From NCBI RefSeq assembly GCF_001439695.1, contig NZ_JYLL01000010.1:119500-183499 (forward strand): 64,000 bases of DNA, read 5' to 3'. The translations under genes and the position numbers were made by a program. Every line of letters starts with the position of its first letter. Position 1 is the first letter of the stretch. The notes below the pieces were generated by a model. That model did not search any database, was not told the DNA's origin, and was given only the letters and a program-made list of their open reading frames with translations. Origin of the DNA: Pseudomonas veronii. GTDB lineage: Bacteria > Pseudomonadota > Gammaproteobacteria > Pseudomonadales > Pseudomonadaceae. Shown here piece after piece: positions 29,068-37,006 of the stretch.

Positions 29068-29541
29068 TTATTCCTCGTCGACATCTTCCTCATCAATCAG
29101 CCCCTGAACGAATTTGAGGAAATTTGAGCAAATGGGTTTTTCGGATTCAGCATGGTTTTCTTCAGAGCTGAGGTCGCTATCAAACGTATCAGTTGTGAAA
29201 TAACTGACTGTCCCGGTATCGAGATTCAGGCAAAAAAAGTTGCCGCCCCAATCGTTCGCGAAAGGTAGGAGGTGTGCAGGAATAACCTTTTTTTCCAGCA
29301 TTAACTGATAAGTGGATAGCACCGTGGATTCGCCATCCGAAATCGGCTTGAAAACGGACACTTCTACGGGCTCTTCAAAGTCTTCATCTTGCCAATAAGT
29401 TCGTTCAGGGGTGCCGCCGTTGTATTTGAGGTAGTGATTTCGGAAGGGCGGCGGCAGCGTCTTGCCGATAGCAGACTCCAAGTGGTCCAAGTCTGCTGCG
29501 GTGATAGCTGAGCTACTACCTGAGAATTTGTTTTCGATCAT
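29068..29541 (-). CDS. SMI1/KNR4-family immunity protein
   Basis: A 157-residue protein with the SMI1/KNR4 pattern: ITAADLDHLESAIGKTLPPPFRNHYLKYNGG, then LLPFANDWGGNFFCLNLDTG and a strongly acidic C-terminus (DEEDVDEE). The family is a common immunity protein in polymorphic toxin loci. The ATG at 29541 has GGAG 7 bases upstream; TTG 29553 is less likely. It follows the WHH-nuclease tip by 12 bases and should neutralise it. Base composition is AT-richer than the surrounding Rhs core, as expected for an exchanged module. Confidence 0.85.
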   Translation of the reverse strand: MIENKFSGSSSAITAADLDHLESAIGKTLPPPFRNHYLKYNGGTPERTYWQDEDFEEPVEVSVFKPISDGESTVLSTYQLMLEKKVIPAHLLPFANDWGGNFFCLNLDTGTVSYFTTDTFDSDLSSEENHAESEKPICSNFLKFVQGLIDEEDVDEE

Positions 29542-29553
29542 CGTTATCTCCAA

Positions 29554-30534
29554 TCATGAGCAGCGCCCAGGTTTGAGTTTGTTTTTGGGGATTTTGTTCG
29601 CCAGCCAACCCTTTTTGGAGGCCGCAAGGACTGCTTCGCCTTTGTCGTAGTTAACCTTGAAGTGTTTTTCGAACTGCGTGACCGATCCGCCATGCGGGAA
29701 CGAGGCTTCATGGGCAGAGGTTTTGACCAACTGCATGGTCGTTGTACCCGTTTTGGGGTTGAAGTCATCAACATGGTGCCAGGTGTAGCCCGTTGCAGCG
29801 CTTTTGGGAATGCCTGCCTCTTTGAAGGCTTGGGTGAAATCTCGCGTTCTGCGGCCTTGCATCTTGATGGTAACGATATTTCGTTGTGAGCCTGTGGTTG
29901 GGAAGAGGTCACTGCCGCCAGTAAAGTCCACCCCTGCATACGCCCAGCCCCATGGATCGGCCCATCCAATTGGGTTTGGCGCGTATTGGTAAAGATTGAG
30001 GCCTCCTTCCAACCCAATCGGATCCGGCGTCGTAAACCGCCCCACATCCGGGTCATAAAACCTGAACGTGTTGTAGTGCAGCCCCGTCTCCCGATCCAGA
30101 TACTGCCCCTGAAATCGCAGGTTTTGCTCTTCAATGTAATAAGGTTCACGCACCTCCTCCAGCGTGTTACCCCACACCCGATAAGTCGCGCGCCAGACGT
30201 TGTGCCCGTCGCCTTCGGTCAATTGTTCCGGCAAGCCGTTGAGGTCGTTGTGGTAGTAGCGGATTTTTTGCAGCGGGCCAATGCCGTCGACTCGCGCTAA
30301 GGGTTCGTAGCCTTCGTCTTCGTAGACGTACAGGCTTGTTTGACTGTGTTTATGTTCCTGCAACAACCGCAGGCCATCCCACATGAACCGCGTCTCGCCC
30401 GGCGGATAGCCGTCGCGGCCATGCTCGGTTTTTTTAACGCGTCGGCCCAGCGGGTTATAGGTCATCCTGACCACGCTGCCGTTTTCATTGCGGACTTCAA
30501 TCAGTCGGCTTTCGGCGTTGTAGCCATAGCCCAC
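29554..30534 (-). pseudogene. Displaced Rhs tip with WHH/HNH nuclease toxin
   Basis: About 205 residues of Rhs core (RMTYNPLGRRVKKTEH to RFTTPDPIGLEGG) lead through NPIGWADPWG into a toxin tip of about 120 residues. The tip has TGYTWHHVDDFNPKTGTTTMQLV and later PHGGSVTQFEKHF, matching the HNH/Endo VII nuclease family with conserved WHH. There is no PAAR or N-terminal half. The only start is a GTG at 30534 without a convincing ribosome site, and in-frame Rhs-like sequence upstream is stopped by TAA near 30587. It can act only if expressed alone or recombined onto the full-length rhs gene, but it keeps an intact reading frame and its immunity gene. Confidence 0.8.
30007..30350 (-). repeat. Rhs C-terminal core segment, copy C (before the WHH tip)
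   Basis: Direct repeat of the segment at 32789-33130; at the protein level closer to copy A than copy B is (GDGHNVWRATYRVWGNTLEEV is shared). Homology continues beyond 30350 to about 30534. Confidence 0.85.
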
Positions 30535-30584
30535 GAGTACTTCACGGCGTTGATCGGTATAAAAACGCTCGATGCGAGTGACGC

Positions 30585-30700
30585 CTTACCTCGCACTGAA
30601 CACCGCGCTGCCTAATGTAATAGAGCCTATGTCGATGGGTCGACCCTGTTCGTCGGTGTAGACAATAGTCTCGCCGCTTTCGGGATGAGGCTGGGTCTCA
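30585..30700 (-). pseudogene. Small Rhs N-terminal remnant fused to the displaced WHH tip
   Basis: The - strand reads ESGETIVYTDEQGRPIDIG...LGSAVFSAR then TAA. This matches the full-length protein around GGERLIYTDEQARQIDMG (near 35580-35680), a region normally over 600 residues upstream of the sequence that follows here. An internal deletion has therefore joined a middle-N part of Rhs to its C-terminal part, leaving a stop codon at the scar. Confidence 0.7.
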
Positions 30701-30710
30701 ACACAAACCT

Positions 30711-31190
30711 TTAACGAAGTCCTTCCACTAGTATCTGGTCTTTCTCCCCACCCCAAGGGTCATCCAGTAGATACTTGGCTGGAACTTTTCCCTCGGATGG
30801 AATCAGCGTGATCTTGTAAAAAATCTCGTCGCCTTCGCAGACCTCGAAATACAACGCATAGTCACGTTTTTCTAGATCAAGCTCGACTTTGAATTTCTCA
30901 GCGGCGGATGAAATTTCCACATGATTGGGATCTGTCACATGAAACGGTACGACAATGCACCGCTGGGCGGTTTCATCAAGATCGAAATCGCTTGCCAGTT
31001 TTAGATGTATGTTCGCACCGAATGCGTCTTCGGGAATAGGGTCAAACACAACATAGTCGTTATGAACAACGGCACCTTGCTCCAGATTAACCTTACCCCA
31101 TTGGCTTGAAGCCTCGTCAAAGGGGCGTGAGCGAAATTGAACTTGGCTGTGGGATATTAGTAGATCCACAGATTGATCTTTATTTGTCAT
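30711..31190 (-). CDS. ComJ-like (Nin) nuclease-inhibitor immunity protein
   Basis: A 159-residue protein with a predominantly beta pattern, acidic overall: SHSQVQFRSRPFDEAS, VHNDYVVFDPIPEDAFGANIHL, RCIVVPFHV and YALYFEVCEGDEIFYKITL. This resembles the ComJ/Nin family, which in Bacillus inhibits the NucA nuclease. The gene starts with ATG overlapping the stop of the NucA-like toxin tip (TGATG), so the pair is translationally coupled. The family match is by recall of motif layout; the partner identity makes it much stronger. Base composition is AT-rich relative to the Rhs core. Confidence 0.75.
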   Translation of the reverse strand: MTNKDQSVDLLISHSQVQFRSRPFDEASSQWGKVNLEQGAVVHNDYVVFDPIPEDAFGANIHLKLASDFDLDETAQRCIVVPFHVTDPNHVEISSAAEKFKVELDLEKRDYALYFEVCEGDEIFYKITLIPSEGKVPAKYLLDDPWGGEKDQILVEGLR

Positions 31191-31945
31191 CAGTAAACCT
31201 CGAGTTTAACTCTGGTCCCATTGGGTAGGTCGGATAGGGCATTGCCAATGCTCGAGCCAGCACCCCGATTATCGCTAGGACCGATGTACTTGACGCTGGC
31301 GCCACTACCACCTTCTTTGAACATTGCCATCGGCCATTCATCTCGATCCTTGTCTGTCTTGGTTTTTATATCTTTCAAGCTGAGTTTGCGGTTGAGCTTA
31401 GCGGCGTCGCGTTGAATGGTCACAATGTAGGGGTGGCCTTTCTTAATTGCACCATCAATATGACCGAATGTCTGCGGGTACTCCGAACGCTTCAATCTCA
31501 GCTTGTAGTCGTACTGTTTTGACCGGGTTTTGCTCAGCGTACAGCCGGCAAGGCCTAGAGGGTCCAGCCAGGTGAATGGGTTCAAAACGAACGCGTACAA
31601 ATTGAATCCACCCGCCAACCCAATCGGATCAGGCGTCGTAAACCGCCCCACATCTGGATCATAAAACCTGAACGTATTGAAATGCAGCCCCGTCTCCCGA
31701 TCCAGATACTGTCCCTGAAATCGCAGGTTCTGCTCTTCGATAAAGTAAGGCTCACGTACCTCTTCTACCGCATTCCCCCACACCTGATACCGCGCCCGCC
31801 ACACCGTTTTCCCGTCGGCTTCGGTCAACTGTTCCGGCAACCCATTCAAGTCGTTGTGGTAGTAGCGCACGCTCTGGTGTTCGCCCATGCCATCAACCTG
31901 GGCCAGCGGTGTATAGCCATCGTCCTCATAAAGATACAGGCTGGT
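31190..31945 (-). pseudogene. Displaced Rhs tip with NucA/NucB-type DNase toxin
   Basis: Rhs core sequence starts abruptly at about 31945 (in-frame QTSLYLYEDDGY), 54 bases after the preceding immunity gene, and runs through RFTTPDPIGLAGG to DPLGL. The tip of about 120 residues carries the NucA/NucB motifs DRDEWPMAMFKEGG (residues 181-194 from the ATG at 31888) and SDNRGAGSSIGN (205-216), the catalytic and metal-binding block of that DNase family. It lacks all N-terminal Rhs parts. The reading frame is intact and ends in a TGATG overlap with its immunity gene, so the module is preserved for use by recombination. Confidence 0.82.
31615..31945 (-). repeat. Rhs C-terminal core segment, copy B (before the NucA tip)
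   Basis: Direct repeat of the segment described at 32789-33130, with scattered third-position changes and a few residue changes (for example KTVWRARYQVWGNAVEEV). Its outer edge at about 31945 is a sharp homology breakpoint. Confidence 0.85.
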
Positions 31946-31998
31946 TTGAGCGCAATGGGGTTCAAATGCTCGGGTGATCCCCGTTCAATCGTTAAATT

Positions 31999-32406
31999 TC
32001 AAGCGGTCCATTCTTTTTCGGAACACCATTGCTGCACATCCGCGATCAGCTGTGCTGAAACCGGTTGCAGATCGGGGAGTTTTTTTTCGTACTTTTTAAT
32101 GCTCTCAACAAAAAACTTAATGAACGCAGCACCTATTAATCTGCGCTGGGCGGCCTTATCTTTTTTCAATGAAATGAAGTCTTCCTCATCCATAGCGATA
32201 TCCAGCCCGAACATCTTGTCTTTGGCGTAGTAACGACAAAATGTTTGTCTTTTCAGATCCTTCGGCAAGCATCGCAGGCAGACCACCAGTTCCCAGTCGA
32301 GTGAGGGGTACTTTTTTTCAAGAATCTTACTCAAGCTATTTAGCTCGTCACTGATTTCAAAGACTTTTGTCCAGCTCGGTGAGTCAGATGTTGTATCTAT
32401 TCGCAT
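31999..32406 (-). CDS. Putative immunity protein for the URI/GIY-YIG-like Rhs toxin
   Basis: A 135-residue, mostly helical soluble protein of no family I recognise. Motifs seen are LVVCLRCLPKDLKRQTFCRYY, MDEEDFISLKKDKAAQRRLIG and a C-terminal WTA. The start at 32406 has GAGG 8 bases upstream. It follows the rhs stop by 15 bases, the position in which Rhs immunity genes lie, and is AT-rich like the toxin tip. Its job is inferred from position. Confidence 0.75.
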   Translation of the reverse strand: MRIDTTSDSPSWTKVFEISDELNSLSKILEKKYPSLDWELVVCLRCLPKDLKRQTFCRYYAKDKMFGLDIAMDEEDFISLKKDKAAQRRLIGAAFIKFFVESIKKYEKKLPDLQPVSAQLIADVQQWCSEKEWTA

Positions 32407-32421
32407 AAAGCAATCCTCAAG

Positions 32422-35400
32422 TCAGTGTCTGCATTTGTTACCCGGAGGCAGCTTACCTCGGCGTTTGAAATATTTTCCGATCTTTAACCTTTCCCATATC
32501 TGCAGGTTGCCCTTCGCTGGGGCAGCCATAATGCGTTTGTACGCAAGGTTTTTATCTTTAAGCCACTTATATGTATATCGCCTGTTCGGGTTGATGGTTT
32601 CCCCGACCTTCCACACTTCGCCTTTTTTCAAATAGACTTGGCCTACTGGCTTTTTAAAACCCCACTCCATTTCATCATAAAAGCCGTTCTTCTTCGCAAT
32701 CAGATAATATAGTTCGGGAGCTAGCCCCCATGGATCAATCCAGGATATTGGATTCGGGGCGTACTGGTAAAAATTGACGCCTCCATCCAATCCAATCGGA
32801 TCAGGCGTCGTAAACCGCCCCACATCCGGATCATAAAACCTGAACGTATTGAAATGCAGCCCCGTCTCCCGATCCAGATACTGTCCCTGAAATCGCAGGT
32901 TCTGCTCTTCAATGTAATAAGGCTCACGCACCTCCTCCAGCGTATTGCCCCACACCCGATAAGTCGCGCGCCAGACGTTGTGCCCGTCGCCTTCGGTCAA
33001 TTGTTCCGGCAAGCCGTTAAGGTCGTTGTGGTAGTAGCGGATTTTTTGCAGCGGGCCGATGCCGTCGACTCGCGCTAAGGGTTCGTAGCCTTCGTCTGCG
33101 TAGACGTAAAGGCTGGTCTGGCTGTGTTTATGCTCCTGCAACAAACGCAGGCCATCCCAGGTGAATCGGGTTTCTCCCAGCGCATAACCCCGGCTGTCGT
33201 GTTCGGTTTTGGTGATGCGTCGACCGAGCGGGTCGTAGGTCATGTTCACCAGCGTTTCGCGCCCGTTCTTCTGGCTGCGTACTTCGATCAAGCGGTGTTC
33301 AGCGTCGTAGGCAAAGCGCTGCAAACCCCGTGCGGCGCTGCGTTTTTCGATCAGTCGGCCAAAGCCGTCGTAGCGGTAACGCTTGTCCTGGTAGGTCAGC
33401 AGTTTGTTATGCACCACCAGCCCGGCGCCGGTTTGCGGGCCGTCGAGCAGGTTGGCGGCCGCGTCGTAGGCGAAGGTTTCGCGCTGGCCGCGCAGGTTGT
33501 CCTGGCTGGCGATGATGCGGCCGGTGGCGTCGTAGTGCAGCAGTTGGCGATGTTGCGCGGCGGGTTGCTGGTCGAGTTTGCCGATCAGGTTGTCGGCGGG
33601 GTCGTACTCGAAGTGTTTTTGTGTGGCCGCCGGCATCAACGAGGGCTGGCTGGCGTGGCGGCGCTGGCGTGCGCGCAGGCGGCCGCTGCGGTCGTATTCG
33701 CTGCGGGTGCTGAGTTGGCCTTGGGTGCGCAGCACTTCGCGGTGCAGGCGGTCGCGTTCGAAGTCGCTGATGACCTGGCCGTCGAGGTTGAGCTGGTGCA
33801 GGTGGCCGCTGCCATAGTAGAGGCGATTGAGCCAGCGGCCGTCGGGCAGTTGGGTTTGGATCAGGTTGCCGAGTTCGTCGTAGTGATGGTGCAGATTGCC
33901 CGCTGAACTTTGTTCGGCAAGCAACTGGCCAAGGGCGTCGTAAGCGAAACCAAGAGCCTGGGTATTGCCCTGCAAGTCGCTGAAGGTGACGGCGGTTAGC
34001 TGGTCCACCGCATCGTAGCTGTAGTCGGTGCGGCCATCGTCGGTGGTCTTGGCAATCAACCGGCCAACCACATCGCGCTCCAGCCTATGAACGATGGGGG
34101 GCGCTGGCATCTCGGGAACCACCGCCAAGCCATTGCCATAAGGCGCCGCAACGGCGGTCACTGCCGTGATGTTATCCAGCCGGTCGTAGGTGTAGCGCTT
34201 GGCGCTGCCGTCGAGGTCTTGTTGTTGGGTCAGCCGATCCCCGGCATCCCACGCGAACCGATAGCTTTCGCCGTTCTCGTTGACCAGCGCTTGCAGCCGC
34301 CCATAGCTGTCATAGCCGAATTGCACCTGCCGGCCATGGGCGTCGGTGCGCTGGCGTACCTGACCGCGACGGTTGTGCTGGTAGAGCGTGGTGTGCCCGG
34401 CCGGGTCGGTGTAGCCCACCAACTGACCGCTGACATCGCGCTGATAGCGCTCAATGCGTCCGTCCGGCAGTTGGCTGCTGAGCAAACGCCCGTTGGCGTC
34501 ATAGCTGAATTGAGTGCGTTCGCCGAGGGCGTCGGTGATGACCTGCAAATAGCCGCGCTCGTCGTAGCGAAAGCGCGTGGGGTAGCCCGAGCAATCGACA
34601 TGCTCGACCAGTTGCCCGAACGGGTTCCAGCGCAGCTTTTTACTTTTGCCGGTGGCGTCGATGATTTCCACTGCTTGGCCAAAGCGGTCGTATCGATAGC
34701 GCGTTATCTGACCAAGTGGATCGATTTCGCTGACGCAGTTGCCGCGCGGGTCGTACCGGTATTGCCAAACCTGTCCGGCGGCATCGGTTTCCACCAATGG
34801 CAGCGACCAATGCTCCAGCCACACGGTGGATTCGATACGCCCCAGCGGATCTTGCGTCTCGCACAGGTTGCCGGACTCGTCGTAACCGAACGTCCACTGA
34901 CCGCCCTGAGGGTCGGTGGCGCCGAGCAACTGGCGCTCGTCATTCCAGTCGAATTGCCAGGTTTGGCCGAGGTTGTCGGTGTACTCGGTGATCTGGTACT
35001 GGGCATTCCACCGACGGGTGCTGACCCGTTGCAAACCATCGGTAATCTGCGTGATCCCAGCGTGTAGGTCATAGTCGAACTGGTAGTCGTCGCCCTCGTC
35101 GGTCCAGTGTCGGACCACGCGCCATTCGGCGTCTTCCACACAGGCCCACTGGTAATAGCAACGCAGTCCGGTGGGCCGTTGGTGCTCGACCATGCGCTGG
35201 CCGCTGTCGTAGGCAAAGCGGCGCTGCACATGCCCGGCAGCATCGCGAACTTCGGTCAGGTCGCCAGCGGCATCGTAGTGGTAGCTGACTAACACTTCGC
35301 GGCTGTGATCGGGGAACAGGCGGTCAATCTGCCCGACCCGGCCGGGCCATTGCAGGCTGTAGCCCAGTTCGAGTCGTACATCATTGAAGGAATCGCGTAA

Positions 35401-36720
35401 CTGGCTCAGGCGACCTTGGGCGTCGTAGTCGAGGAGGATGCGGTTGTCATTGCGGTCCCCCAACTGGCTCAGCCGCAGGTGCAACGGGTTGCCTGGCGTT
35501 GGTTCGAACAGCCGATAAATACCGTCGACGCTTTCAATCAGCACCTGCCCGTTGACATGGCGCCGCACGCTCAGGCCTTCGCCCGCGCTGAACACCGCGC
35601 CGCCCAAGGGGATCACGCCCATATCGATCTGCCGGGCCTGCTCGTCGGTGTAGATCAGGCGCTCGCCGCCCTCAGCAAGCCCTCCTATCTCGAGGAAAAC
35701 CTCGTAGATCACACTCCAACCGGAGCCGAACAGGCCATCGCGGCGTTCGTCCCGACTGCTGTAGTAGCGCTGCCACTCGATCGGCAACAGGCCAGGCAGG
35801 GTGAAGTCCAAGTCGTCCTCACCGTCGAGAATTTTCGCCCCCGTGGCGCTGTGTACCGGGTTGGGCGAACCGGCGACCGCCGAGGTAATGGCATTGCTTA
35901 CCTGGCCGCTGCCCCACGACACCAGCCCGCTCACCACCATGCACGGCAGCTTGCTGAAAAACTTCGCGCCACCGCCGCGCAACGTCAGCAGCGCCGTCAC
36001 CGCCAGCCCGACACCGGGCGTCTTGCCGCTGCGAATCTCGCGGACGACGATCGGGGCGCCGCCGATGATCACATTCGGCGAAACCTGCGCCGTCCCAACC
36101 TTGGCCTCGCACGTGCTGCGATCCCCACTGCGCACGGCGGGCTGGCCGTTGATAAATACGCGACTGGAACCCTCGGCCATGTACTGCTCTGGCATCGGCG
36201 GGTGTTTATCGCAGTCGACTTTATCGCCAGGACAAGGCACGGCGCCCAAGGCCGGCGTAGCGACTGTCGGGCGCCATAGCTGAGAGAAAAAGCCTTCAGC
36301 GATATCCAGATAAGTAGGCTCACCCTCTGGCGCTGCGATTACATCCGAGATCTTGCCAGCCGCCCGCGCCGCGGGTTTGCCGTTGATGAATACGTTGGGC
36401 GAGCCGCTGCTGATAAAGGCGTCGATGACGGGAGGAAACAGGGCATTGGCGAAAGACTCACATAATCGTGAGAGGCCTTTATCCGCGCCGGTTTTGCTCA
36501 TGCCGACGCCGACCACCGCACCCACCACGGCGCCGAGTACAACGCAGCCGAGGCCGCCAGTCGCCACGGTGACACCCGTCGCCGCAACCACCGCCGCTGT
36601 CGCCAATGCGGTCACGGCCACATTGGCGGCAATCTCCAGAACTCCGCCTAAAACGTCGGCCAGCATGGAACTGTGCAGAAGCGCATCGCCCTCGCGGGCG
36701 GCCCAAGGCGTGTCAGTCAT
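32422..36720 (-). CDS. rhs: Full-length Rhs effector: prePAAR, PAAR, Rhs cage, GIY-YIG/URI-like nuclease tip
   Basis: A 1432-residue type VI secretion Rhs effector. The N-terminus has the prePAAR motif AAREGDALLH (AARxxDxxxH, residues 6-15) and hydrophobic helices (about 30-80). The PAAR-like domain (SPNVFINGKPAARAAG, SSRVFINGQPAVRSGD, SPNVIIGGAPIVV) spans about 130-235. The Rhs cage of YD repeats runs from about 300 to 1335 and ends RFTTPDPIGLDGG...DPWGL, the self-cleavage region. The tip of about 95 residues has KKGEVWKVGETINPNRRY, a distal Glu (WERLKIGKYF) and the ending PPGNK, which reads as a URI (GIY-YIG-like) nuclease. ATG 36720 starts the prePAAR. No Eag chaperone or vgrG gene is adjacent. 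Confidence 0.9.
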   Translation of the reverse strand: MTDTPWAAREGDALLHSSMLADVLGGVLEIAANVAVTALATAAVVAATGVTVATGGLGCVVLGAVVGAVVGVGMSKTGADKGLSRLCESFANALFPPVIDAFISSGSPNVFINGKPAARAAGKISDVIAAPEGEPTYLDIAEGFFSQLWRPTVATPALGAVPCPGDKVDCDKHPPMPEQYMAEGSSRVFINGQPAVRSGDRSTCEAKVGTAQVSPNVIIGGAPIVVREIRSGKTPGVGLAVTALLTLRGGGAKFFSKLPCMVVSGLVSWGSGQVSNAITSAVAGSPNPVHSATGAKILDGEDDLDFTLPGLLPIEWQRYYSSRDERRDGLFGSGWSVIYEVFLEIGGLAEGGERLIYTDEQARQIDMGVIPLGGAVFSAGEGLSVRRHVNGQVLIESVDGIYRLFEPTPGNPLHLRLSQLGDRNDNRILLDYDAQGRLSQLRDSFNDVRLELGYSLQWPGRVGQIDRLFPDHSREVLVSYHYDAAGDLTEVRDAAGHVQRRFAYDSGQRMVEHQRPTGLRCYYQWACVEDAEWRVVRHWTDEGDDYQFDYDLHAGITQITDGLQRVSTRRWNAQYQITEYTDNLGQTWQFDWNDERQLLGATDPQGGQWTFGYDESGNLCETQDPLGRIESTVWLEHWSLPLVETDAAGQVWQYRYDPRGNCVSEIDPLGQITRYRYDRFGQAVEIIDATGKSKKLRWNPFGQLVEHVDCSGYPTRFRYDERGYLQVITDALGERTQFSYDANGRLLSSQLPDGRIERYQRDVSGQLVGYTDPAGHTTLYQHNRRGQVRQRTDAHGRQVQFGYDSYGRLQALVNENGESYRFAWDAGDRLTQQQDLDGSAKRYTYDRLDNITAVTAVAAPYGNGLAVVPEMPAPPIVHRLERDVVGRLIAKTTDDGRTDYSYDAVDQLTAVTFSDLQGNTQALGFAYDALGQLLAEQSSAGNLHHHYDELGNLIQTQLPDGRWLNRLYYGSGHLHQLNLDGQVISDFERDRLHREVLRTQGQLSTRSEYDRSGRLRARQRRHASQPSLMPAATQKHFEYDPADNLIGKLDQQPAAQHRQLLHYDATGRIIASQDNLRGQRETFAYDAAANLLDGPQTGAGLVVHNKLLTYQDKRYRYDGFGRLIEKRSAARGLQRFAYDAEHRLIEVRSQKNGRETLVNMTYDPLGRRITKTEHDSRGYALGETRFTWDGLRLLQEHKHSQTSLYVYADEGYEPLARVDGIGPLQKIRYYHNDLNGLPEQLTEGDGHNVWRATYRVWGNTLEEVREPYYIEEQNLRFQGQYLDRETGLHFNTFRFYDPDVGRFTTPDPIGLDGGVNFYQYAPNPISWIDPWGLAPELYYLIAKKNGFYDEMEWGFKKPVGQVYLKKGEVWKVGETINPNRRYTYKWLKDKNLAYKRIMAAPAKGNLQIWERLKIGKYFKRRGKLPPGNKCRH
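32789..33130 (-). repeat. Rhs C-terminal core segment, copy A (in full-length rhs)
   Basis: This segment encodes SQTSLYVY to RFTTPDPIGL and is nearly identical to 31615-31945 (copy B) and 30007-30350 (copy C). The three direct copies flank three different toxin tips and supply the homology for tip exchange. Confidence 0.85.
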
Positions 36721-37006
36721 GCGCAACGATCCGTGTTTGAAAAAGACCCGGATCAAATCACGCGGTGGTTGCCTTGCTCAGGTGAGACTTTCCGATGCGC
36801 TCGTAGGAATACTCCGAATCAGCAGCCAAACTAAATGCATCAAAGGAATAATCATAAACCAGATAATCAGTTATTTTAATAATTACCATATAACCAAAAA
36901 GAACTTCACAGCAGGTTTTTATGGGAATAACGTTAACCCCTCACCGACCCCTTCTCCAGGCGGAGGTAGCCGAACCCTTTCTTGATCTGCCTGGAGCCTG
37001 TATCCC

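Noticed and set aside
28680..29096. 138-codon - strand ORF over the Rhs fragment
   Set aside because: It is Arg/Pro-rich and out of frame with the Rhs core sequence that is recognisable there.
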